In this document: piece after piece, positions 7,499 through 16,301 of the stretch
How positions within the stretch are numbered: position 1 is the stretch's first letter
Layout of the letters: each line of letters starts with the position of its first letter
NCBI RefSeq assembly: GCF_003846135.1
Contig: NZ_RHHM01000003.1
Span: 62,001-126,000 of the forward strand
DNA: 64,000 bases
DNA from: Erwinia psidii
GTDB lineage: Bacteria; Pseudomonadota; Gammaproteobacteria; Enterobacterales; Enterobacteriaceae
Direction of reading: 5' to 3'
Program-made: the position numbers and the translations under genes
The notes under the pieces: model-generated
The model's input: the letters and a program-made list of their open reading frames with translations, nothing else
Database searches by the model: none
What the model was told of the DNA's origin: nothing

Positions 7499-8190
7499 AT
7501 ATCCCTCAGCATGGTGCGTAATGCAGCCAGATCGTCACCGGTAAACAACAGCGCCAGGGTAAAAATGTGATCCGGGTTCGGAATGCTGTCCTGCATCAGT
7601 CCGCCGGCCGTGCCGGTATCCTGCCGCGCCGAAATGCTCCAGACGTTAACTGCCGCCGTCTGCGCCTGTGCCAGCGTTGTTTTTGCTTCATTAATCAGCG
7701 CTGACCGCTGCACATTAAACGCCGACAATGCGTCCGCCACGCCGTCGCCGGTCACAGAGGTGGCATTCGCCAGACCGGAAACCGCCGCCGCCGCCGCCGC
7801 GCTGCGCAGTGTCGGAACGGACAGCGGGCAGGCAGCGGGCAGCCCGGCACTGGCCGCCGGGATCTGCATTTTTGTAATGTCGATCGATTGTGCGGTTTTC
7901 GCGCGTCGCCAGACCTGCATCACCGCAGGCAACGGAAACACAGCGGCCAGCGCGGCCAGCCTGCTGATAAATTCGCTCAGCGTTGCAGCGGTCAGCATGA
8001 TTGCGGTCACGTCCTGACGGACCGGCGCGGCTGACAGCCGCTGACGCAGCCAGGCCACGGCGTTCAAAGGGCTGAGATACACGCCTGATTCCTCCGCCTG
8101 TCCCAGCCCGTACACCCACGGATGTGCAGCAAGTACGGAACAGACCGGCGCGGCTCCGTCTGAGATGGCCAGCTGCATTTCACGCCACAT
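7495..8190 (-). CDS. Hypothetical phage tail protein
   Basis: This 231-residue, Ala-rich protein has no recognised domain. It includes a run of alanines (RSAAAAAAVSGLANATS) and predicted helices. It overlaps the tail-fibre assembly gene upstream and the baseplate-associated gene downstream, so it is expressed with the late tail operon. HP1-like phages have an unannotated gene in the same place between fibre assembly and hub. No function is proposed beyond tail morphogenesis. Confidence 0.55.
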   Translation of the reverse strand: MWREMQLAISDGAAPVCSVLAAHPWVYGLGQAEESGVYLSPLNAVAWLRQRLSAAPVRQDVTAIMLTAATLSEFISRLAALAAVFPLPAVMQVWRRAKTAQSIDITKMQIPAASAGLPAACPLSVPTLRSAAAAAAVSGLANATSVTGDGVADALSAFNVQRSALINEAKTTLAQAQTAAVNVWSISARQDTGTAGGLMQDSIPNPDHIFTLALLFTGDDLAALRTMLRDI

Positions 8191-8704
8191 CAGGGACCAC
8201 CGGCCAGGCGATATCGTCGGCGGTCAGATCCAGCGATTTCAGTGATTTGACGTATACCACCCACTGTTTAAACCGCGCCGCGTCATCGTCCGAAATCAGT
8301 CCGATCAGCGCCTCATTCTGATAATCAGACGTAACGACACGCGCCGCAGTCAGCAGTATATCCCGCTGTTTCTCCCGCGCCGTCGTCAGCGCCGCGCCTG
8401 TCAGCGTGCTGATTGCCCCGTCGCTGACCATCCAGCTGCTGACATTATCAAAAAAACCGTCGGGCACGGCGTCCGCGTCGAATTCAGTCACGGACAGCCC
8501 GCCCGGTGCCAGTGTTGATGCATCGTATGAATATGAGTTAATCACCCCGTCAGCGTTATACGCAATTTTCAGCGTATCATCCGCAAACAGCGACTGTGAC
8601 TCATACCAGTCACGGCCATCTTCATCAGTGAAATACAAAAATGCTTTGCCGCTGTCCCGGTCATCAACACGCCGGGACGTAAAATTTTTCATTGTCAGCG
8701 CCAT
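8180..8704 (-). CDS. Tail fibre assembly protein
   Basis: The 174-aa protein starts MALTMKNF and follows a fibre gene, the usual place for the chaperone that trims or folds fibre tips. Its C-terminal half has the pattern AREKQRDILLTAARV, ALIGLISDDDAARFKQWVVYVKSL, typical of the Caudovirales tail fibre assembly (gpG-like) family. I start at the ATG at 8704 because AGGGGG lies four bases upstream; a longer reading from 8740 overlaps the fibre gene without a ribosome site. Confidence 0.75.
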   Translation of the reverse strand: MALTMKNFTSRRVDDRDSGKAFLYFTDEDGRDWYESQSLFADDTLKIAYNADGVINSYSYDASTLAPGGLSVTEFDADAVPDGFFDNVSSWMVSDGAISTLTGAALTTAREKQRDILLTAARVVTSDYQNEALIGLISDDDAARFKQWVVYVKSLKSLDLTADDIAWPVVPDVA

Positions 8705-8715
8705 TTTACCCCCTA

Positions 8716-10281
8716 TTAAACAGATGCGATGGTTGTCCATACGCCGTTACGCATTTCCTGAACCGGGCGCAAACGGTAATAACCATCATCAGCACCGAAA
8801 TCACCCCCCATTGTCACTACGTAGCCGGATTCATCCTCAAGCGATCCGGTGCTGTTACGGATCTCTTTTGCCGCACCAAGCCGCATCTGTTGTATAAAAT
8901 TCATTTTGATCCAGTAATCCAGCCAGCCGCCCCACATGCCACCGTACACATTACCTTCGCCATTCAGTTGCGAGTTGCCGCCGCCGGCAAACACCGACCC
9001 GGTCGCGTTTATGGTACTCAGCCCGATTATCATACCGACAGCAATAATATTACCGCCGGCCTTGATACCGTGATGGCTGATTAAATTGCCGGTGGCACAC
9101 TCAACAATCAATGGCCTCAATTCGCCCCAGCTGCCCAAAGGATCGTCTTCATCAGTAAACATCAAATAAAAACTGCTGCCATCAAACCGCCAGAATACCC
9201 CCCGGTTTTCACTAATCAGACGCCAGTTGTTGGCGTGATAGCTGTATGCCTCACCGTTCAGCGCTCCGCCGGTCAGCGGGTAACAGCTTATGCGGGCATC
9301 GTTAACCGCTTTTGATGTAGCGGCCACGTCCTCGCTGTCGCTGTCTGTATCGTTCGACAGGCTGACCAGACCGCGTTCATCAAGTGTCGCGGCGGGATGA
9401 TTGCGTGACCGTTCGTGACGTGCCAGTGCATCGCTTGCCTGCTGTTCAGACACAGACCCGGACGGGCGCAAATCGCTGATATCGCCGTTGTCCGCAATAC
9501 TGGCAACGGCATAAACATAATGTAAGCGACCATTCTCGCTGTAGTCCGTCAGTGCATCCGCTACTGTAATTTTTGTCTGCACCGACCAGGCTCCAGTTAC
9601 CGTGCCGTCAAAACAGGCATCAACCCAGACGGTTGCTGGCGGCGCAAGCTCAAGCGGCATGACGGCATCAAGCGTCACCCGCAGCCCGCCGACATAGCCG
9701 ACGCCCGGCTGTATTCTGTATGCGCCATCATCAACGTTCACCAGAAAACCGTCGTCAAAAAATGCGGCGGCTCCATAAATATCCCTGTTTTCGATGCGCT
9801 GGCGTTCATCAATGCCGCCGAGCCTGGCTGAAAAATCAATCTGCCACGTTTCCGGCGTGACGTTGATTTGTGCCGCCTCTGCCGCGCCGTTAAACTCAAT
9901 CACCAGGTTTCGCACCAGGCTGTTACCCTGCTGGCCGTCCTGCGTTTTGATTTTCCGCTGGGTTGCGAGATGGACAATCATCAGTAACGTGTCGGTGGCG
10001 CTGTCAGCCAGCCCGATCCAGTTGTAATCCCAGTCGCCAACGGTGGTATCCAACACCACGGAATACACCACGGCGTTAGCATTCAGTGCGGCGGTTTGCG
10101 TAATCGCACACTGATAGCTGATTAATTCAGCGGCGGGCATACCTTCATCACGATCAATCTCCGCGCCGTCGCTCTGGTCCGGTATCAGCGCAAATATCAT
10201 GGTGTCGGCCAGCGCCCGTTCACCGGCCAGCGTCCTGCTTACCAGCCAGTTTTCAAATGCAGTAGTAATAATTGTGGACAT
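8716..10281 (-). CDS. Phage tail fibre protein (gpH-like)
   Basis: The 521-aa protein has an N-terminal attachment domain of the DUF3751/P2 gpH type (TDTLLMIVHLATQRKIKTQ, LVRNLVIEFNGAAE). A middle part follows with the fibre repeat HERSRNHPAATLDERGLVSL and TSKAVNDA. The glycine-rich distal section (NVYGGMWGGWLDYWI) presumably contacts the receptor. It lies between gpI and the fibre assembly gene, as expected. The distal part is the likely host-range determinant. I saw no invertible segment or second fibre cassette. Confidence 0.8.
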   Translation of the reverse strand: MSTIITTAFENWLVSRTLAGERALADTMIFALIPDQSDGAEIDRDEGMPAAELISYQCAITQTAALNANAVVYSVVLDTTVGDWDYNWIGLADSATDTLLMIVHLATQRKIKTQDGQQGNSLVRNLVIEFNGAAEAAQINVTPETWQIDFSARLGGIDERQRIENRDIYGAAAFFDDGFLVNVDDGAYRIQPGVGYVGGLRVTLDAVMPLELAPPATVWVDACFDGTVTGAWSVQTKITVADALTDYSENGRLHYVYAVASIADNGDISDLRPSGSVSEQQASDALARHERSRNHPAATLDERGLVSLSNDTDSDSEDVAATSKAVNDARISCYPLTGGALNGEAYSYHANNWRLISENRGVFWRFDGSSFYLMFTDEDDPLGSWGELRPLIVECATGNLISHHGIKAGGNIIAVGMIIGLSTINATGSVFAGGGNSQLNGEGNVYGGMWGGWLDYWIKMNFIQQMRLGAAKEIRNSTGSLEDESGYVVTMGGDFGADDGYYRLRPVQEMRNGVWTTIASV

Positions 10282-10283
10282 CG

Positions 10284-10823
10284 TTACCCCTCAAATTTTG
10301 CAGCGTGAAACCCGGTTTCACCGCTGAACCCGCCCGGCCTTACCGTTGCAGCACGCTGGTTCAGCACATCAAAAAAATATCGCCGGCAGGTGCGGCCGTA
10401 CTGCCGCACTAAATTCATCATCAGCACGTTGTTGCGCGTCAGCTGCTCGTCATTAATGCGCAACAGGATCACATCCCAGTCTTCAGTAAACTGTCGTTCC
10501 AGCTGTTGCAATGTGCCGATCTCCAGCCGCTGAAATATCCGTTCAAATCCGGCGATGCTGCCGGCGTCCTGCGCGTTCACAAACGCATATTTTACCCGCA
10601 GGCGCAGCAGTGAAAGCGGCTCACCGCTGAAGCGCGTGATATCGCGCTGGTACGCCAGCAGGGATAGCAACTGTTCATCGCACGTATCAACATCAATCTG
10701 TGCCAGCGGAAACAGCAGCCAGCCGTAAACCCGTTGCCACCATGTTTCTGACGCCAGCGCCAGCGTCAGCGGTTCACCCCGGTTCATCCACACCGGCAGG
10801 GTGATATCAGGAAATTTATCCAT
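10284..10823 (-). CDS. Baseplate assembly protein gpI
   Basis: This 179-aa protein matches the tail protein I family in size and position. Its N-terminal half, with WWQRVYGWLLFPLAQIDVDTC and LLSLLAYQRDITRFSGEP, has the layout of gpI proteins, which join gpJ at the baseplate edge and hold the fibres. It overlaps the gpJ gene by 8 bp and ends just before the fibre gene. Identification rests on order J-I-H and general similarity. Confidence 0.75.
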   Translation of the reverse strand: MDKFPDITLPVWMNRGEPLTLALASETWWQRVYGWLLFPLAQIDVDTCDEQLLSLLAYQRDITRFSGEPLSLLRLRVKYAFVNAQDAGSIAGFERIFQRLEIGTLQQLERQFTEDWDVILLRINDEQLTRNNVLMMNLVRQYGRTCRRYFFDVLNQRAATVRPGGFSGETGFHAAKFEG

Positions 10824-12003
10824 CCGCGTTCACCACATTCAGCGAGTTCAGACGGGGCACATTCAGATCGCTGACGATATCGCCAAGTGAAAATTCAAGT
10901 GACTGCACGTCTGAAAATGCGGCGTGGATTTCCTCACCCAGCCGCGACATGGAAAAACGGCTGTGCGGCCAGGTTTTTTTTACGTCGTAATCGGTGTTTT
11001 CACGAAACGCGCAGCGGATCAGGTTTTCGATATTGCCCAGCAGCGTAACGATCTGCTCATCTGTCAGAACGCTGTCAGAAAACAGATAAACGCTGACGCT
11101 CAGATCGTGCAGGGTTTCCGGCAGTGCCACGCACAGCACGTCGTCGCCGTGGCCGTGGTTCCCCTGCGTCATTACATAATCATTGACGGTATCGATAAAC
11201 GGCTGGCTGGCGATGCCGGAATCCAGCAGCAGATACACATTTGCCGTACCCGGACCGCGCGGCGCGTCATATTCAAAATAGATGCGGTCGGTATTCAGTC
11301 CGGCAATGCCGGCAATCAGCCCGCGGTAAACCGCATCGGTGTGATACTGGCCGACCATGTTGTATTGATTTCTGATGCGGTCGCGCAAATCGTCATCTGA
11401 CTCTGCATCTGCGCCGGGCGTGGTCAGCCAGTCGTCCTCTGTTACCGCGCTGGCGATACCGTCAATCGCCACCGGGAGGATACGGAAATAGCCAGGAGCC
11501 AGGTTAAATCCGCTGCCGGCCAGCTCAGCAGTAACGGGCACCAGAGCGCTGACCGTGCCGGCGGATAGAGTCACCCCTGACGTGGTTATTAGCCGGTAGA
11601 CAGTGCCGTTAATGCGTTCAGTCTGGATCACTGTCCCTTCCGGTACTGTGATTTCGCGGTCCGCCTCCGTTTTAATAAACCGCACCACGCCCGCGGCTGC
11701 GGTGGCGGCTTTGCGCGTCAGGTTCACCGCCCAGGCAAACAGATCGAGAAACGTGCCGCCGGCCGTTGCCAGAAACAGGTTTGCCATTACGGTGCCGACC
11801 AGCGCGTTTTTCAGCCACAGTACAGGCGTGATAACGATGGCGAGGATCAGCCGCCAGAACGGCGACATATCAGAGGTATTTGTCACCAGCCCTTGTTCAC
11901 TGACCACCGCGTTAAGTTCCTCACGGATCTGTGCCTCCGTGATGGGCATCCCCTGTTCAGCCAGAATTGCCTCATAATCCGGCGCGGGTTTATTTTCCGA
12001 CAC
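10816..12003 (-). CDS. Baseplate wedge protein gpJ
   Basis: The 395-aa protein belongs to the baseplate J family. It has the N-terminal segment FLDLFAWAVNLTRKAATAA, the beta-sandwich VRFIKTEADREITVPEGT, and the hallmark ESDDDLRDRIRNQY followed by GLIAGIAGLNTDRIYF. It forms the outer baseplate wedge with gpI and the DUF2590 protein. The gene lies between the DUF2590 protein and gpI and overlaps gpI, so assembly partners are produced together. Confidence 0.85.
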   Translation of the reverse strand: MSENKPAPDYEAILAEQGMPITEAQIREELNAVVSEQGLVTNTSDMSPFWRLILAIVITPVLWLKNALVGTVMANLFLATAGGTFLDLFAWAVNLTRKAATAAAGVVRFIKTEADREITVPEGTVIQTERINGTVYRLITTSGVTLSAGTVSALVPVTAELAGSGFNLAPGYFRILPVAIDGIASAVTEDDWLTTPGADAESDDDLRDRIRNQYNMVGQYHTDAVYRGLIAGIAGLNTDRIYFEYDAPRGPGTANVYLLLDSGIASQPFIDTVNDYVMTQGNHGHGDDVLCVALPETLHDLSVSVYLFSDSVLTDEQIVTLLGNIENLIRCAFRENTDYDVKKTWPHSRFSMSRLGEEIHAAFSDVQSLEFSLGDIVSDLNVPRLNSLNVVNADG

Positions 12004-12014
12004 TGTTCACCTCT

Positions 12015-12341
12015 TTATGCGTCCACCGACGTGGACAGGGAGCCAAACTCCCATGTGTCCGCCGTCACAAACCATTCCCCGTTGCCCCCGTCGGTGATGC
12101 TGACGGTGCCCGGCACGATGCGGTTATCAGTTTCAACCAGTAATTCAGTCTGCATCAGAATATCGGCACGCAGCGGCGGGCTGCGCTCCGCTATAAGCTC
12201 TTTCACTATCCCGGCTTCAATAATGCGGTGAACCACGTCCTGGGCAATGCTGATACGGTTGCTGCACAGCTGCGGTTCGTTGCCGGAATCCAGCGTAAAA
12301 CTGCCGTCGGTTATCAGCAGATCGATATATTTTTCACTCAT
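12015..12341 (-). CDS. DUF2590 family baseplate protein (gpW-like)
   Basis: This 108-aa protein reads MSEKYIDLLITDGSFTLDS, with RISIAQDVVHRIIEAGIV, a pattern I associate with DUF2590 proteins of HP1/K139-type phages. They take the place of the gpW/gp25 wedge protein of P2. The gene starts inside the last bases of the tape measure (ATGA overlap) and is followed by gpJ. The role is inferred from synteny. Confidence 0.7.
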   Translation of the reverse strand: MSEKYIDLLITDGSFTLDSGNEPQLCSNRISIAQDVVHRIIEAGIVKELIAERSPPLRADILMQTELLVETDNRIVPGTVSITDGGNGEWFVTADTWEFGSLSTSVDA

Positions 12342-14257
12342 CCGGCGGCCAGCTCCTGTGATTCCATCAATGCGTCAAACGTTTCCCGGTTCTGCGGATA
12401 CACATTAACCGTGCCGATGGTGTTGTTTTTGCTGTTGTCGGTAACCTTCCCGGCTCCGCCTGTGATCGCTTTACCCAGGCCGCCGCGCTCAAGTAACGGC
12501 GCACTCAGCCCGGCAGGCGCGGCCAGACCCGCCGTCGTGGGCGCATCAGCGCCGACGGGCTTCAGGTCAATATTGACTCCGGGGATTTTGTTAAGACGGG
12601 TCACAATCCAGTTATACGTCCGGCCAAATGACTGCATCAGCGTGTCCCACAGTCCGCTAAAAACGTTGCTGATATCATCAGCAAAACCCGCAAATGCCTG
12701 CACCGGGGACAGTCCGGTAAACCAGTTAACCACCATTGCCCAGCCCAGTTTTACCGACTGCCAGACGTCAGAGAACACCCCGCCCAGCGCGGTGACCTGC
12801 TCAGACACCCACTGAAACGCGGCACTGTCCAGCAGCGCGGCGGTCAGCACTTTCCAGTGCGTGACGGCATACCAGATGCCCGCCGCCAGTAGCGCTATCC
12901 CGGCAATGATCAGCGTGACCGGACTCATTAACAGCTGCATACTCAGCCCGGCCAGCAGTACGGCAACGCGCAGAATGCGCAGCGCAACGGTAAATGCAAT
13001 GATTGCAGTCCGCGCCACTTTCCAGATACCGACCAGCCCTATCCAGATAAATTTTGATACGCCAATAACGATATTAGCCACCGCACCCGCCGCGCCCAGG
13101 CTCAGCACAGCCAGGGTGATATAGCCGATCCAGCGGCCAATATTGGGAAACATATCAAGCCATTTCGCAAACGTTTCACCCGCCCGGATACCGTAATTAA
13201 TCAGTGGGCTGATGGCCGGCATCAGGCGCATACCGACGGCCACCCTGACACGCTCCCAGACTTTATCCACCCGTTCCCAGATGTTTGCCATTTTCATCGC
13301 CATTTCAGTGGCCCGGTCCAGCCCCTGGATGTTGCCCATGTCGCGCATATGTTTACGCAGCGCGTCGGCCTGGCCCCATGCGGCGGTGAGCGCCTTTGCT
13401 CCTTCGCCAAATGCATTGTTGAGTACGGTCTGGGCCTTGACGCTGCCCTCAATCGTACTGCCAAATTTTGCCTGTAATTTTTGGAGAATATCGGGGAACG
13501 CAAGCAATTTTCCCTGGCTGTCAGTGAGGCTTACGCCCAGCTGCCTGCCGCCTGCCACGGCATTTTTCAGAAACGCGGCGTACTGACCGCCCGCCGCAGT
13601 GCCGCTGGTTTTGCTCAGCATTCCCAGCACTGACAGCTGTTCATTCATGCCGACGCCGGCACCGCCCGCAGCGGCACCCGCCGTTTTTACCATCCCACGG
13701 ATTTCATCTAAAGAACGGCCAAAATTCGCAGTCATGTACGCCGCTTTACCGGCCATCATTTCCGCAAACGGCACGTTACCCATCTCATTAACGGTCGAGC
13801 GCCAGTGATTTTCCATTTCACCGATATATGACGCCGACTGTTCAGCGCTGGATTTTGTCGCCACGGCCAGGGTGTTAATCGCCACCGCCGCACGGGGCAG
13901 ATCACGGTCAGTGAGTCCGGCCAGTTCATTTTTGATTGCCACCCCCGACGCGATAAAATCAGCGGCGGATTTGCCAAACCGGGTACTGAACCGCTGTGCG
14001 GACAGGTACATTGCATCCAGCCCGGCGGGGTCTACGTTGTGCGTTGCCAGCTCATTGAGCGCCTGCTGAACGCGATCAGCCGGGCCAAGCAATCCTTTCA
14101 CACCCTGTACCACGCCCCACAGCCCGGCCGCGCCGACGCCGATATTTTTAAACGCGGCGCGGGACTGGCGGGCGAAACTCTTCACGCTCTGCTGTGCCCT
14201 GCCAAGCGGGGCGCTGAGGTTGTTTTTCAGACTGAGGAGAAAAGAAAGCTCTTTCAT
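12338..14257 (-). CDS. Tape measure protein
   Basis: The 639-aa protein opens with a basic coiled region and carries a conserved TMP segment (SAADFIASGVAIKNELAGL, KTAGAAAGGAGVGMNEQLSVLGML). Hydrophobic helices lie at about residues 375-475 (GYITLAVLSLGAAGAVANIV, LLMSPVTLIIAGIALLAAGIW), typical of proteins that fill the tail tube and sets of membrane-inserting helices. It directly follows the tail assembly chaperone genes. The short size predicts a tail of moderate length. It shares one base with the preceding stop codon (TGATG). Confidence 0.85.
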   Translation of the reverse strand: MKELSFLLSLKNNLSAPLGRAQQSVKSFARQSRAAFKNIGVGAAGLWGVVQGVKGLLGPADRVQQALNELATHNVDPAGLDAMYLSAQRFSTRFGKSAADFIASGVAIKNELAGLTDRDLPRAAVAINTLAVATKSSAEQSASYIGEMENHWRSTVNEMGNVPFAEMMAGKAAYMTANFGRSLDEIRGMVKTAGAAAGGAGVGMNEQLSVLGMLSKTSGTAAGGQYAAFLKNAVAGGRQLGVSLTDSQGKLLAFPDILQKLQAKFGSTIEGSVKAQTVLNNAFGEGAKALTAAWGQADALRKHMRDMGNIQGLDRATEMAMKMANIWERVDKVWERVRVAVGMRLMPAISPLINYGIRAGETFAKWLDMFPNIGRWIGYITLAVLSLGAAGAVANIVIGVSKFIWIGLVGIWKVARTAIIAFTVALRILRVAVLLAGLSMQLLMSPVTLIIAGIALLAAGIWYAVTHWKVLTAALLDSAAFQWVSEQVTALGGVFSDVWQSVKLGWAMVVNWFTGLSPVQAFAGFADDISNVFSGLWDTLMQSFGRTYNWIVTRLNKIPGVNIDLKPVGADAPTTAGLAAPAGLSAPLLERGGLGKAITGGAGKVTDNSKNNTIGTVNVYPQNRETFDALMESQELAAG

Positions 14258-14475
14258 CAGCGATTTCCGTTAAACGCAAATGCAATCCCGGCAGCGACGC
14301 TGTTAACGTTCGCCTCCTGAAAATATTCTGCCAGCCAGGCGGCGCGGGCCAGGTTCATGACGCTGTCCGCCGGTTCGTCACCGTCAGCGGGTGACGGCAA
14401 CCAGTGACGCCGCAGCGTCACCAGCTGTTCATAGTGACTGGCCCGGATATGCGCCGTCAGCTGGCTTATGCCTTT
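14257..14475 (-). CDS. Frameshift extension of tail assembly chaperone (GT/E'-like)
   Basis: After the short chaperone stops at 14466, the -1 frame stays open for 72 codons to 14257, reading HYEQLVTLRRHWLPSP and LARAAWLAEYFQEANV. It has no plausible start codon or ribosome site of its own. The -1 frame is closed upstream by a TGA at 14479-14481, so slippage would have to occur within GAAGTAAAG just before the zero-frame stop. P2 gpE/E' and lambda G/GT use the same device. The exact slip site is uncertain. Confidence 0.55.
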   Translation of the reverse strand, partial: KGISQLTAHIRASHYEQLVTLRRHWLPSPADGDEPADSVMNLARAAWLAEYFQEANVNSVAAGIAFAFNGNR

Positions 14476-14735
14476 ACTTCAATCTCTACCGTCGGCGCGT
14501 AGAGTTCATTGATTTTTTTGGCAACCTGAGCACCCAGCCCCGGCATTAAAAGAAGCCGCGCCAGCGCGTCGCGTGACTCAGGTACAACAATGCGTTTCAA
14601 ATAGGTTGCAACCGCCCCGACGATATCTTCATCGCGGGCGGACTCATTCAGGCACTTATTGTAAGCCTGCAATGTCGGGGCAAACTGCACGTCAGTGCCG
14701 CCAATAGTCAGCGTTATCACGTTTTTTTCACTCAT
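14466..14735 (-). CDS. Phage tail assembly chaperone
   Basis: This 89-aa protein, starting MSEKNVITLTIGG, lies directly upstream of the tape measure and is the expected length of a gpE/G-like chaperone that coats the tape measure before tube polymerisation. It includes FAPTLQAYNKCLNES and LLLMPGLGAQVAKKINELY. It overlaps the outer spanin gene by 4 bp. A -1 frame extension to 14257 is described separately. Position and size support the call better than motifs do. Confidence 0.7.
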   Translation of the reverse strand: MSEKNVITLTIGGTDVQFAPTLQAYNKCLNESARDEDIVGAVATYLKRIVVPESRDALARLLLMPGLGAQVAKKINELYAPTVEIEVKA

Positions 14736-15028
14736 TTCATTATGTCCTGTCGTTTCTCAATGTCGGTGATCAGCTGGTTGTGCCGCGCGGCACAGCTGAC
14801 ATAGAGCGCGCGCCAGTCGCGCAGCGCCAGATCGAAATCATTTCCCGTCGGTCCGGCCAGGCGTGGCAGTACCGACGGGCAACGCACCAGAGCCGCCGCC
14901 GGATAACGCACGGGCGGCGGCGTCTGTGGTTTCGTTGAACAGCTGCACATACTCATCAGTAGCGCAGACGTTACGAAAAACCGGTTTAATGGTTTCAGTA
15001 TGAATAACCCGTTCAGTGTGAATTTCAT
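14732..15028 (-). CDS. Outer-membrane spanin lipoprotein (Rz1-like)
   Basis: The 98-aa product has a hydrophobic N-terminus ending in a lipobox-like MSMCSCS, then a Pro-rich segment (KPQTPPPVRYP). This is the arrangement of o-spanins. Most of the gene is embedded in another frame inside the inner spanin gene, the classical Rz/Rz1 nesting. The pair spans the periplasm and fuses the membranes at lysis. Either Cys of the C-S-C could be the lipidated one; the second fits the rule slightly better. Confidence 0.75.
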   Translation of the reverse strand: MKFTLNGLFILKPLNRFFVTSALLMSMCSCSTKPQTPPPVRYPAAALVRCPSVLPRLAGPTGNDFDLALRDWRALYVSCAARHNQLITDIEKRQDIMK

Positions 15029-15215
15029 TACCGTGCAGCTCCGTCAGTTTTGCATCCAGCGCCGCCGCCGACTCAGCGGAGACGCCCTGGATCAGGCCGC
15101 GCAGCTCGTCACGGTATTCAGCCTCTCGCTGTGCCTCTGCTGCCTGACCGACGGTCATAATCCACGCCCCCGCCGCCGCGCCGAGGATAAATATACCGGC
15201 CGCCCGCGCAATCAT
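14838..15215 (-). CDS. Inner-membrane spanin (Rz-like)
   Basis: The 125-aa protein has one N-terminal membrane anchor (AAGIFILGAAAGAWIMTV) and a periplasmic helical region (EAQREAEYRDELRGLIQ, LDAKLTEL), as in i-spanins. It begins on the last base of the endolysin stop codon (TGATG), and the o-spanin gene starts inside it. Order holin, endolysin, i-spanin, o-spanin is a standard lysis cassette. Confidence 0.75.
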   Translation of the reverse strand: MIARAAGIFILGAAAGAWIMTVGQAAEAQREAEYRDELRGLIQGVSAESAAALDAKLTELHGNEIHTERVIHTETIKPVFRNVCATDEYVQLFNETTDAAARALSGGGSGALPVGTATPGRTDGK

Positions 15216-15553
15216 CAGCGCACCCCGTTGTGCTCTAAACTGAAATGGTTTCCGTCCGGTTGTTTAAACCGGCCGCCCCAGCTGCCGCCGATGCTCTCCC
15301 AGTACTCCCCCAGGGGTAGGTAGGCGGCGCTGTCTGTCCGATACTCACCGTTAATAAACAGATTAAAATCCACCGCCAGGCGCTGCGTATGCAAACTCCT
15401 GGCGATACCGCGACCGTTTTTCGCATTCAGCGCGGCCTGTTCAGCGGTCCTGTACGCTTCGCCAAACGTGAGCCGGTATCCGCATTCATCGGCACGGAAA
15501 ATCAGCTTTGCCACCATGACGGAAAAAACCGCCTGTTTTTCACTCAGTGTCAT
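15215..15553 (-). CDS. Endolysin, M15-type L-Ala-D-Glu peptidase
   Basis: This 112-aa enzyme matches the phage M15 peptidase layout. FGEAYRTAEQAAL is followed by SLHTQRLAVDFNLF, supplying one His and the Asp zinc ligands, and near the C-terminus GNHFSLEH supplies the last His. It has no signal peptide, so it needs the holin encoded just upstream. It would cut the peptide stems of peptidoglycan at lysis. It is compact, lacking a separate wall-binding domain. Confidence 0.8.
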   Translation of the reverse strand: MTLSEKQAVFSVMVAKLIFRADECGYRLTFGEAYRTAEQAALNAKNGRGIARSLHTQRLAVDFNLFINGEYRTDSAAYLPLGEYWESIGGSWGGRFKQPDGNHFSLEHNGVR

Positions 15554-15556
15554 GCG

Positions 15557-15841
15557 TCAGTCCTTATGTTTTCCAAGGCGGCTCTTAACCGCCGCTTCTA
15601 TCGCCGTGTGACCGGCAATACCCAGCGCACAGGCCACGCCAATTACGGCCAGTTCGGGAATATCCTCAAACTGCAACAGCAACACTCCCGCAACCAGCGC
15701 CACCGCCGATCCCAGAATGATCCGCCCCAGCGCCAGACGTAACGTGATACGCTCATTACTGACCAGCACCTGGCCGATGCCGATTACCGCACCGATCAGG
15801 ATCAGTTTTGTAAACAGGGATGACGTTTCACCGCTCTGCAT
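15557..15841 (-). CDS. Holin
   Basis: The 94-aa protein has three hydrophobic helices (LILIGAVIGIGQVLV, LGRIILGSAVALVAGVLLL, LAVIGVACALGIAGHTAI) and a short basic C-terminus (KSRLGKHKD), the profile of a class I holin. I use the ATG at 15841; the longer reading begins with TTG inside the tail tube gene. It immediately precedes the endolysin, which it would release by forming inner-membrane holes. Confidence 0.75.
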   Translation of the reverse strand: MQSGETSSLFTKLILIGAVIGIGQVLVSNERITLRLALGRIILGSAVALVAGVLLLQFEDIPELAVIGVACALGIAGHTAIEAAVKSRLGKHKD

Positions 15842-15845
15842 AACA

Positions 15846-16301
15846 TCACCCAATCAGATCGCGCACGTCGTCGGTGGACAGCACCGGTACACCGTCGATA
15901 TGCACAAAATCAGGATCGGTCACTATATATTTGATTTTGTGACTACCGGTTTCGCCGCCTTTCGGATCGAAACTAAGCGGCGAGGTGAGGATTAATTTGC
16001 AGCCAAATGCCTGTACCGTTAATTCCTCATCGCCGGTATTTGCATAAAACAGGATGTCAGTGGTGGGCATTGCCCGCCAGCTGCCCGCACTGCGTGCAAT
16101 CGCGCCGATTTTCTGAAAGTTTCTGGTGTCAACCTCCAGTTCTCCTTCGGCGGCCACATCTCCGCTTACGTGCCCGTCAGGGACTCCGCGCGTTTGTGCA
16201 GCGGCGGTGTTATCTGTTATATCCAGCGAAATAGCTTTTACGTGAATCAGCTCCGTACCGAGCGTAATATCAAAATCCATTCCCCCGATTCGTGCGGTCA
16301 T
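15846..16301 (-). CDS. Tail tube protein (DUF2597-like)
   Basis: This 151-residue beta-rich protein begins MTARIGGMDFDITLGTELIH and contains GDVAAEGELEVDTRNF and TSPLSFDPKGG. I associate this pattern with DUF2597 proteins, the tube subunits of HP1-type phages. It directly follows the sheath gene with an ATGA overlap, the normal order in contractile tails. P2 FII is not clearly similar, supporting the mosaic interpretation. Confidence 0.7.
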   Translation of the reverse strand: MTARIGGMDFDITLGTELIHVKAISLDITDNTAAAQTRGVPDGHVSGDVAAEGELEVDTRNFQKIGAIARSAGSWRAMPTTDILFYANTGDEELTVQAFGCKLILTSPLSFDPKGGETGSHKIKYIVTDPDFVHIDGVPVLSTDDVRDLIG

